From assembly GCA_951799405.1 (NCBI GenBank), contig OX637351.1, forward strand, positions 4,868,251 to 4,932,250: a DNA stretch of 64,000 bases. The letters run 5' to 3'. The DNA comes from Agapetus fuscipes. Its lineage: Eukaryota; Arthropoda; Insecta; Trichoptera; Glossosomatidae. The translations under genes and the position numbers were made by a program. Below the pieces are notes generated by a model. That model worked only from the letters and a program-made list of their open reading frames with translations, had not been told where the DNA came from and made no database searches. Positions 12,701 through 24,700 of this stretch are shown here, piece by piece. Each line of letters begins with the position of its first letter. Within the stretch, counting starts at the first letter, position 1.

Positions 12701-15700
12701 ACGAAAACGACTAATACAGCCCAATTTTAATGAATTCTCTTTCACTGTCGGAAGAAATTCTCTTCAACAGGACAGAGTGTAGAAGTCCAATGACGCGCAA
12801 AACTCACCGCAAAGAAACAATGCTTTTGACAGCTGAACTAACCTCAAACCTTAACTAACCGTCCGGTATCTGCGATTAATCGATGGGTAGGCTGTCAGTT
12901 AGCTCTGTCGGTAACTTTTTACGGAAATAAAACTAACAGATCGTTATAAGACGAAAAATGTGATGTTTGTATTATATTTCGGTTAATTTGGTACGACATT
13001 GAACTAACGGATGTTTATAAGATCGGCCCTAACCTGACCAGATCCTGGATTCCCTGGAACTCTCGGCGTGGAGGGTTAATTTCGATATGCTGGTTGATGC
13101 TCCACAGTTTTGATCCATGCACCAATATATATTTATCGTGTTGTCAAAATTTGAGTTCAGCTTTAATTATTTAGTTTAATGAAACCGTATTTCACGGTTT
13201 TAAGAGTGAAGCCGAGGTTGACACGATGTTTTAAGCGGTCAGTATATTTGACACGACAGTTGAGGATGTTTTTTTTTTAATTTTTGTAATTTCTTACTAC
13301 CAATACATTATTTTTAATGAAATACACACAAATGAGATATTAATTGGAGAAAATATTTATTGTTGTGAATTCTTCTTCTTTTCTTAATCTTGTTTCTCAT
13401 TGCCAAAGGGTTGTGACCATTGTGGAAGCAACTACTCTTCTCCAGTTCTCTCTTGAATGTGCTACGCCGGTCTTTCCAGATTTTGTCTAACTTAGACAGG
13501 GCACCCAGCCTCACACCACAACACCAACAGTGTAGAGTGATGAGATTACCTGCAGGGGAACAAGCCCCGCCTGGTCTCCGGGCAGCGGCTGCTCCAGCAG
13601 GGCCTGCCCCAAGTGACAGAACAGCGGTGAGCTGGTGAGGGTGTGCAGGTAGCGCACCAGGGCTGCGCTGAACTCTCCGTACAGGGCACCCAGCCTCATA
13701 CCAAAACACGGAGATATTGTGCCTGAAACACATCGCAAATATTGTATGGATTTTGGTATTGTTAAGAACTTGGATTACCTACGTGTGACTGTACATGCAT
13801 ACATACGGTGCTATTCTTAGACATTTTAGTCATCCATTGATCCCACGCTTTGACAAACTAATGATGCATTTGTATGAAGACCTGCCAATCCAAGATGGCC
13901 GCAAGTGAACAGCTGATTAGTCTTCATACAAATATTAGCAAAATTTGGTAGGTAAGAATGACCGTGGTGATGAGACTTCCAGCCCATGCATCATTAGTTT
14001 GTCAAAGCGTGGGCCCAACGGACGACCAAAATGTCTAAGAATAGCACTGATAGTGTATAGAACAATCTGGCACTGGTATGATGGTGGTAGTGTTACGAAC
14101 AACGAACTTCGAAGTACCTACGTTCGCCTGTACAAGTACAACAGTGTGTGTAAAACTGTCTGGTATGATCCATCATTGTAGTGGAACAGCTGTCTAGTAT
14201 AATCTAGAACAGAGATCGAATGGTCTGCAATATGCAAGAAAGATCTCTTTTCCACCTATATAAAGGGACTGCAATGGGGCATCAGCAGAGTAGTTGCTTC
14301 AAGCATTTTGCCGTGAAAGAGCCAGTGATTGTCAATTGTTAACCAAACCGTGTAAAATAAATTGTGTTAAAATAAATAATTGCAGTTTAATCAAAAGAGA
14401 ACCCAGTAAAATCGTAACAGTATGTAAGATCATCATGGAGAAAGAACCTCTACATTCTAAGCCGTGAAAAGCAAGGTTAAAAAAAGGAAAAATAATGTAT
14501 GATCTTTCTTTTCTTATCATTCGGCAAGAGTTGCAAGGTGTATGTCCATCTGAGATTTGGGTTTTTATGTTGTAGGTTCACATGCGGCATGTGCTTGTGA
14601 GAATGCACATGATGTGAATCCCGATTGCTTACGAGTCTCACCTGTATCAGTGCGAGCAGTCTCCCTGTCCAGATCCCTGACCAGGGCGGCCAGCAGAGCC
14701 ACCTGTGTCTCCTGCAGACTGCTGACCGAGGCACCCAGGCGCTGACCACACGCTACCACTTCCGAGTTCAGCAGTAGGAACACTTCGGTAGCCAGGCTTA
14801 TGTACTGCAAACAACAACACATTTTGTACCCAACATTTACAGGATCTTATATATAAAAAAGGAGAGGGTATTTGCGTCTGTTTTTTTCGAATTTGCAAAA
14901 ATGTTTTTCTAAAAAGTGTTTCTCTTGACAAACTGAACTAACGCTGTGTTCCAGAATTTTTGGTGTTTGTTTGTCTGTTTGTTTGTCCGTTTGTTTGTAT
15001 ATTTGTACCACTATAGGCGCCCAGGCCGTTCGCAGCACGATGCTGCTATTTTGCATACCCCCATAAAATGCTCAAACTTAAACAACTGTCAGGGTCCGGA
15101 TGACGTCACGTGCATATTTCGTATACCTGCGATACAGACTGAAAATTGAAATCTTGCCGCTGGCGGCCATTTTGAATTTACAGGCTTGATGTTCGAAACA
15201 GTCATGTCTCTTAGTAATTTTAACAACTTTTGCAAGAAACTTTTTCGCAAAAAGTAAATTCTTCAAACTAAATTTGTAAATACCTACATAGAAAAAAATA
15301 AAAAATAATAACTTTCAGGTGGCACAACGGGCGCATGCATAAAGTTGGAACATTGAAATTAGGCATGCTATCTAAACATAAACAGACTTAAATATTTTTA
15401 AAAGAACAACGAAATACATGAAGTATTAAGAGTAGCTGCCATACATTTTTTTTGGTTTCTTCAATATTTAACATTCTCCTGGCGTTCATTTTACAAGTCT
15501 GAAGGTTTTTTCTCAATTAACAATTTGGTTTTGCTTATGTCCACATTTTTTGAAAGAAAACTTTTTTCAATGACAATTTTTTCCAAACAAAATTTTGAAA
15601 AACCTGATTTTCACAAAAAAGTCAAATTTATAAGTAAAAAAATCAACTGATTTGATGCTACACAAACAATTATAATTTAGCGAAATGTAATGATATGTAA

Positions 15701-18700
15701 TAGGACAATCCCGCCAAGTATATATTTTGCATACCTGCGATACCAACTAAAAAAATACATTGCTCTGCAGGCGGCCATTTTGAATGTCTAGGCCTCAAAC
15801 TCGAATTTTAAATGCATTTTAGTAAACCCCATAAATGTTGGAAGAAACTTTTTTTTTACGGCAAATTTCTTTGAACAAATATTTAAAAAGTAAAATTTCA
15901 TACAAAGTGTCTTATATATAAAAATAAAAAAAGTTAAAAAGTTTATTTTTTTTAATTTTCAAAAGTCATTTTTTTCTTAGAGTTCTGTCGATGGGTCGAA
16001 CGTTTTCCCATACTTAGATTTTTTGTAGATTGTGAGTTTAGGCATTTTGAGGTATCTTCAGGTACCAAGCAGTATCAGACACTAAAATATCGTGAAAAGT
16101 ATCACAAGCAGTTTTAAGATGTCAAAAGATAATTCAGAGCAGGACGAGCAGGTTGAAGGCATTTCATGACAATAAGAGCAGCTGGAACAATCTAAAAACA
16201 AAAGCACCAGTACCAACAAAACAATGCCGTATAGCAAACGCAGTCATGTTTCATGCCACTATAAGACAATTGCTAGCAACACAGGTACGCTTAAGATACT
16301 GTTACCAGCAAAACGAAAAAAGGGCAGAAAAAGACAAGTTATACACTTAAATGATAATGAACGGGTCGAGCATCATTATAAACCATCACCAGAAAATTAA
16401 AGAGCAGAAATAAAAAACAGGATAAAGACTTCAGCACCTGCACAACAATAGGAAGTAGCACGATCAGGCCTGGGATTCTACCATAAAATTGTCCACTTTT
16501 TGTTGTTATTGTTGGTCAGTTCTCATGTATCTTTTAAAAATCAAAGCAAGGGTAAAGTGTGCTGGCGAAGCCGGAGCTTAAACTGCCCGTAGGGCCTAGC
16601 AGCCAACCGTGCGAGAGCGCGGTTTGGTCTGCTAGTAATTATATAAATGTTCAGGCAGTATTCATATCACTTAGGTGAATTAAGTTTGTTTGTTAAGGTA
16701 CCTAGTAATATGAAACTATTAAATTATGTATTGTAACAAGTGTATAGTAGTATTAGTGCAAACATGATCCTTATCACGCTAGTGGAACGCTCTGGTACTG
16801 GAATCATCCACTATGTTCGGGAACAGTTGAGAACCGTCCGTATGAACTTATATAAATGTAAGCCGAAATTGTGTGCAGGCCGGAGTGTCGATTAAAACAT
16901 AATCTTTCACAATGGAGAGACAGCTGGATTCATATCATAAGTAGAAAAGAACTTACAGAGTAGGGTTCAGCCTTGTCTGGCACCAGTCCCGTGGTGTTGG
17001 TCGTTCTCCCAGCGTCCTGCTGGTCTGTCCCTGCGCCCGCATTGGTGGAGGCGCCTTCGCCTCCGTCCGGGGCGACAAGCGTGGACTCGAACCACAGACC
17101 CAGCAGTGGCTCACTGTCTTCTATCCATACAGGAAATACAGATTAATAAATAGAATAAGATGGTTGGGACATATGGAGAGAATGAATGATTAAAGACTGA
17201 CGAAGAAAGTACTATGTTGCAAGAATAGATGGATGTCATTGTAGATGAAGACCTAGAAGAGTATGGATGAACCATATTTCTGAAATAGCGAATGAATGGA
17301 ATATCCTGAGTCGTAATAAAAGGAGAGCTTGAATGAAGAAGTTGCAAAGAATGAAAGAAATGGCGGCTAGGACTATGGTTTTTTTTAAATAAGAATTTAG
17401 TATTCTGCATTTGTTTTGATGTTTATACATATTATCATTTTATGATTTCAAAATGTAATTTGTTGTACCTATGTGTTCCTTGACTTATAGGTTGGTATGT
17501 GGCTGACCACCCATCTAATCTAATCTAAATTGCAAAGATATGTTACATTGGAGATTCACATTACATGCATTCCCACAACCAGAAACGTACAAGTTCGCGC
17601 TTGCACATGCCTCATGTGAACCTACAACATAAAAAACCAAATCTCAAAAAGACATACACCCTGCAACTCTTGCCGTCCTTCCCTGAAAAAGGGGTGACAT
17701 TGGCAAAGTGAACCATTTTTACAGCATGGGTGGTCAGCCGCATACCAACCTATAAGTCAAGGAACACATAGGTACAACAAATTCCATTTTGAAATCATAA
17801 AATGATAATCTTATATATAAAAAAGGAAGGGGTTTTTGCGTCTGTTTTTTTCGAAAATTACATTTTATTAATCAATAAATAATAATATTATGGACATCAA
17901 AACTAAAACAGTAAACCCATGCTGTAGAAAATGGTTCGCTTTGCCAATGTCACTCCTGTTCCAGGGAAGGTCCGCAAGAGTTGTAGAGTGTATGTCCATT
18001 TGACATTTGGGTTTTTATGTTGTATATTCACATGTGGCATGTGCAAGCGCAAACTTGTACGTACTTGTACTGCTTGTGAGAATGCATATAATGTAAATTC
18101 CCAATGTAACATATCTTTGGAACTTGGATTAGATTAGAGATTAGATAGTTTGGGAATGGCACGCCTTATGGGTGACTCACCATCATCAGTCTCCGAGTCC
18201 TCGGAGCACATGATCATGTCCTGGTAGTAGACGGTGGAGTCGGAGCGGTCGGCGTCTTGCTCGTGCTGCTTCTGCACCACGGCCCTCTTCAGTGTGGTGG
18301 CCTTGCGGTAGCACACCACACCCAGCACCACCAGCAACTGGAGAAGAGCAACAAAATAATTAATGCACAATTAATAACAAATATAGTGTAACTTCTTCTT
18401 CTGTCAACAAGGTTATAGTGCCCAATAGAGCAAACACATCAAACTTTGCAGACAGAAGCTTTGCGGTGGCCGGGCCGGTGGCCTGGAACAATTTACCCAT
18501 CGGTGTTCGCGCGAACCAGCCTACCACCACCTTCAGAAAGGAACTGAAGACACTACTTTTCTCGAGAAGCCATGGCGCCCTTGAGATGGTCCTGGACCAT
18601 TAAATGGCGCCACAGGAAAGAAATCATCCATCATCATCATCATCATCTTCTTGCCTGCGTTATCCCCCAAGGAGTCGCATGTGGTGATTCGGAACCTATT

Positions 18701-21700
18701 TATTTTTTATGGGTATGGAGCCGGCCTCACACCAACCACTTTCAGTTGCAGTGGGGGTTTCCAGCTCCCGTGGGGGCTTGTACTCGTTTCTTGTGAATGC
18801 TGAATAAACCTTACCGGAATTTTTTTTGGGTTCGAAATAGATACTAAAATCTAAATCTAAGCTGCAAAGAGATATATCATTTAAGATTCATATTTAACGC
18901 ATTCCCACAAGCAGACATGTATAAGTTTGCGCTAACACATACCACATGTGGACCTACAATATAAAAACCCAATCTTAAATGAACATAAGCCCTGTAACTC
19001 TTGCCGACCTTCCCTGAAACAGGGGTGATATTGGAAATGTGAACCACACTGAAACAGGAAATCATATCTGACACCTTCAGTGAGGATCGAACCCTTGCTC
19101 TCGGCATGGAATGCAAGCATTCTATCAACTGAGCTATTGACCGGACTTGGTCGTCGCTACAAAGCACCAATACTCAAGCAAGACTCAGTTGATGAAAGGC
19201 AGAATGGACCTTTAGTGACCGGTCTTGGGAAAAGGTTTTATGAATTATTCACCCAGCGAAGAGCATACTCGTATTTGAAAATATAAATGGTATATTTTAT
19301 ATGCTCCGCCCAGATTCAAACCCACAACCTTCCATTTACGAGTCAGAAGTGTTAACCATTAGACTGCGGACCGGCCCAAGTTTAGTTCTTATACATTGAT
19401 GGTGAGAAGTACACCTTAGACTGGGTGAGTCCCTCACCTGATGTAGCGGCCCAGGGGCGGCCAGCCTTCTGGCCCTCTGCTGCGCCGTGTGGGCGATAAG
19501 GGGGTCCAGCCCCGCAGCCCCCGCCTCCTCCCCCTCTCCCTCTGTCTCCGGCTGCAGAGCACAAGCCTGCGCCTCCAGGCGGGCATCAGACAGCAGGGTG
19601 CGCACTCCGGATAAGCAGCGGGAGCCCAAGGCAACCCAGGTCACGTGGACTCCTTGTTGCCTGAAGGAATAATATTACAACTTATTACTTCTGTGTTCTT
19701 TTCCTATAATCTATAATCTAAGTTGCAAGGATATATTAACATTCTTATAGATTGGTATGTGGCTGACCACCCATGCTGTAGAAAATGGTTCACCTTGCCA
19801 ATGTCACCCCTGTTTCAGGGAAGGTCGGCAAGAGTTGCAGGGTGTATGATCATTTGAGTGCCTCAAAAGCAAACACGCCACTGTCCATAAAAATCCAAAA
19901 GTGACTTTTGAATGCAGGATTATTCTCCATATTCTTATCTATGAGAGCAGAATAAAATATTAAATGCAAAGTCTCCTCAAATCCATGAAAATTCAGCTTC
20001 AAAAGTGGATTTACATGCAAATTCCCCACTGTCCATGCATGCTAACATGCAAAGTCACCACTGTCCTCAGACATTCAAATCAGCCAATCGGAAGCCAGGT
20101 TTATGTCGTAATACAATATGGCGGCCAGTTGTCATTCATTGTTTAAGTAGGCGGGACTGTCAATTTTGTTGTGATTTAAATGGAGTATTAATCAGTTTTT
20201 AAGTGGAAATGGAGGAAAATATTCAACCTGTGTTAAATGGCAAGCCTAGGAAAAGGTCTTTAAACATTAAAAAGTGAAAAAGGTACACAGAAAAGCTCAA
20301 AAGGAAGGTTTCAATTTTTTGACTTTTGTATGGAGGCATTGGGTGTATCAAAGTATACCAACCTATTTTTATATTTTTCTTATGGTAAATTAAATTTCTA
20401 TTATAGAAATTAGTTTATATTTTTTCATAAAAGAATATGGTATTTGCATGATAATTGCTTACTATTGGCTATTAGGGCATATTATATGTGTGGCAAAAGT
20501 GGCCTATTATATGTGTGACAAAGTGGCCCATTTTATTTTATAATTAAAATTAAAAAAAAATGTGTTTCTATTGATAAGCCGATACGCAACGCAATTAAGC
20601 TGCACATATAGTGTAATTTCTTGCCGCGTTTTTCCCGAGGGGGGCGCATGTGGCGAGTGGAACTTATTTATTGTTACAGTTAACATTAAAATATGTTTTT
20701 TTGGTCTACCTATTTTTCATACACACCACAAGGTACTTTTTCCATATAATTTTTAATAAATATTTTTTTCAATGAAAATAAAGTTAATATTCAAATACGT
20801 ACTTTTTTTGAACCACCCTTTGTTTTTACAAACCACGTGGGTGATTTTGACATGCAAACTCACCACTGTCCAAAAGTGAAATGCAAACTCACCACTGTCC
20901 AAAAGTGAAATGCAAACTCACCACTGTCCATCACAAAATCATCTAATTTAGTCATTTAGATTACTTTAATGCAAATATAACATATCAACAAAGTATGGTA
21001 TATTTATTAACAATTTTATAAACCTTGCATGTTTTAAAAAATATAAACAATAAAGCTTTTATTCAAATTATTTGATTTCCCGTATTGTGACTTTGATGGA
21101 CAGTGGCGTGTTTGCTTTTAAGGCACTCATTTGAGGTTTTTATGTTGTAGGTTCACATGTGGTATGTACAAGCGCGAACTTGTACGTGTTTGCTTGTGAG
21201 AATGCATATAATGTGAATCGTCAATGTTATATATCTTTGCAACTTAGATTAGATTAGATAGATTAGAAAGCTGCATGCCTACAAACAAACACATGTAGGT
21301 ACGTTCACGCTTACAAATGCTGAATATGTACTTAAAAATTAAATCCAAACCTCAAATGAACATAAACCCTGAAACTCTTGCCAACCTTGCCTGAAACAGG
21401 GGTGACATTTGCAAAGTGAACCATTTTTTACAGCATGGGTGGTCAGCCGCATATCAACTTATCAGTCAAGGAAGCCTCCAATGAAAAAACAGATTCATCA
21501 TCAATACTTGGAAGCATCGATATTAATACAAAAAAGAAACACAAATGCTGCTTCAAACTAACTCCAAAGAAGGGCAAGAACCCTCGATTGCCAATCACCT
21601 TAAATAATGTTGTCAAGCAAACTATAAAGAAGGGGAGGAATCGTACAGAAACAAAGCCATGGTTTAGTGAGGATTGTCTTACATCCTGGCCAGGTTGTAG

Positions 21701-24700
21701 GGCCTCGAAGGCACCTTGGCGGGGCTCTTCCCCGCGGTGGTCTTGTCAGCGGGGGCAAACACAGCGAGGCTCTGGTGCAGGCCGCTCAGCAGCACCCACG
21801 TGCCGATCATCAGGTGGTTCTGGTACACCTGAAAACATACATGATAAAATAAGTTTTAATGAATAGAATATATGAAATGGAAGAAACGAAAATTGAAAAG
21901 ATTGACTGTGTACACTGTAAAGTTGCTTTCTGGGATCTGTTGCTGTGGTCTATTAAAGATCGACCGCCATTTCTTTCTGTCCTTACATACTTCTTTCATT
22001 TCATTCAGAGTCAAAACCTTTTTCATACAAACTCTCCTTTTATTATTTAAATCTAAATCTAAGCTGCAAAGATATGTACCATTTGAGATTCATATTAAAT
22101 GCATTCCCACAAGCAGACATGCATAATTTCGACTCTGGATATTCCATTCATTCGCAATTTCGGATATTTGGTCCATCCATACCTTTCTCGGTCTTCCTCT
22201 ACCACAACATCCATCTATTCTTGCAACATATTGTCGCGAACTTGAAATACCTGGGCTTCAAATCAAAGTAACTACGCACACCTATGCACGTACTATAGAA
22301 ACATCTAGCAGTAGTCCATGATTGTATTTGCGCATTGGAATGACGTTTTAGTGATTGTGTGTGTACATAACGTTCTGGTGGTAGAATGATCTAATGGGAG
22401 AAAGACCCCTCTGGTTCCCTATATAAGAGATCAAAATGGTACATAGAGTACAGTCGCAAGAGAGCAATTCGCTGAGTAACACCTATAAACAGTGATTGTC
22501 AAGTTGTGAAATAAATTGTGAAAAAATTAATTATGACATTTTAATTAAAAAGAGAATCCAGCAGAAAACCTAACAATATACTTTCTTTGTCAGTCTTTGA
22601 TCATTCATTCTCTCCATATGTCCAAGCCTGGTTGCTAGGGAAAATACATACAAATATTTTGTTATTGGTTGGTTTTGGTTTACCTTTCAGTGACCGATCT
22701 TTGGTAAAGGTTTATGAATTTTTCAACCTAGCGAAGAGCACATTTGGAAATGTAAATGCTATATTTTTGTGCTCCGCCGGGATTCGAATCCACAACCTTC
22801 CATTTACGAGTCTTGTTCCTTGACTTATAGGTTGGTATGCGGCTGACCACCCATGCTGTAAAAATGGTTCACTTTGCCAATGTCACCCCTGTTTCAGGGA
22901 GGGACGGCAAGAGTTGCAGGGTGTATGTCCATTTGAGATTTGGTTTTTATATTGTAAAGTTCACATGCGGCATGTGCAAGCGCAAACTTGTACGTGTCTG
23001 GTCGTGGGAATGCATGTAATGTGAATCTCCATTGTAACATATCTTTGCAACTTAGATTAGATTAGATTGGTGGCTATGTACGGCAGTCCCATACAAGTGA
23101 CGTTTCCCAGCTGAAAAAGGTTCTAAATTCAAATTTGTTTATTGTACCAAACATTTTCTTTCCCTTGCACGCCCTATTCTTAAATTCCCTCTTCTATCTT
23201 CCATTCTATTAAATAATCATATGATTGGAAACATGTCCTTACATATCCGCCGGCTCTGGTAGAGTTCTTGAGGGTGTCTCCGACAGTGCTAAACAATCCC
23301 AGAGCTCCTTCCACCAGAGAAGCCGCCATGTTCTCGGCTTCCTCATCTTTGGGATGTACGGACGCCTGAAACAAGCAATACATAGTCATTTTATATACAA
23401 TCAAAAACAGATTTTACGAACCATGTGGTACAGAAGAATGAAATTTTCAACAATTCGTCAAAAATGTCTTTGCTACAATAAAGAAGCACGCACTGAATTT
23501 TCCGGAAAAGTTATTGTTGCCTGTGATTAAAAATTGTAGATACATGAGGTGACTTTTGGTGATCCATTAACAGACGGAGCAGAAAGTACTAATAGGTGCA
23601 AACGGTACAAATGGTATCACATTTCCCGTCCAATGTGTTGATGACTGGTAAAACCACTTCTTCTTTCATCTCCTCGACATTCATCACTCTCTGCATGCAT
23701 GCTCTTCCTTTTATTCACTCTGCAGGTTCCAGTCATTTGTTATCTCGTCTATTTGATCAATGCATTCTTTCCTCGTTCTTCCCCTTCTACGCTAGATGAT
23801 GATGATGAGTTGGTATTTTCTTTATATCGCCGTTTCGTGACGTAGTCACTCCAAAGGAGCTTGTGCATGTGATGCCAGAAATTTGCTTGTCTTCAGGGCA
23901 TTCCGGAACTTTCCATGGTCCTCTAGCTCTCTCAATGATGAGGCAGGCAGTTCCAGGCCAAAGGACCAGCATCTGCAAATGCACGCTCTCCAAACACTGT
24001 GTTTACTATTGACTTACCTTTGACATTCCCTTAGTCATTCATCATCCATTTTTTCTAGATACATGAACCAACTCATTACTTTCATTCTTATATTCTCGCA
24101 CGGGCGTGCATCCAATACAGGCACATGCGCCTAATAGGTAGGCAATATAATTGGTAAACAACGCATTTAAGCTTGATATTGAGATTTAAAATTCAAAATT
24201 TAAGTTCAATTGAAGCCATCGTTAGCACTTCAGTCAATTTCAAATGAGTTATTTTAAAAGAATGAGAGAAAATATTTATTGTGAAATGTATTTGCCTATA
24301 CTCTATGCACGCGCCTGTATTCTCGTTCATACAGCAGTCATCCATAATCCAGTCATTTCGGACCGTGTCACCCAGTCTTATTTGAAATCATTAAATACAT
24401 AGTAACTTATTAAGACAACACCTTATAAATTGGATTGCTTCCATTAAAATTAGGCACTCCTTGTTTGGCAAACTGCCCTGTAAGCTATTTGTCGTCCATA
24501 AGTGAGAACTTTAGTACCTGCGTGGTGGCACACAGCAGCCAAGCCGCGCTTATATCGCTGAGCACGGTGATCCTAGATGGAGTGAGCGGCTCGTAGCAGG
24601 GCAGGTTGAGGGCCAGCTGGCATATGCCCACCTCTCCAACTAGCAGTCCAATCCTGCAACAAACAACACATATTTTAGTGAGACTGAAGACCTCAAAGGC

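Larger units (their letters stand above)
19858..21126. mobile_element. 1,269-bp TIR element with 8-bp TSD and CACTGTCC iterons
   Basis: It splits a plus LINE-C copy (left part 19730-19857, right part 21127-21266). Exact TSD TCATTTGA at 19850-19857 and 21127-21134. The TIR of about 31 bp begins GTGCCTYAAAAGCAAACACG and includes CCACTGTCCAT. Seven CACTGTCC sites occur in total: 19879, 20027, 20059, three in a 29-bp tandem array, and one reversed at 21098. No transposase ORF is seen, so it is non-autonomous. An 8-bp TSD suggests hAT or another 8-bp superfamily; the terminal bases are not the usual hAT CAG. Confidence 0.82.

Noticed and set aside
14847..15910. Helitron based on the shared start TCTTATATATAAAA preceded by A
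   Set aside because: No matching 3' hairpin or CTRR end could be located, so it is listed only as a repeat block.
16734..16909. Third solo LTR (TGTAACA start, TATATAAATG promoter-like site)
   Set aside because: No matching inverted terminus or target duplication was found; the boundaries are arbitrary.
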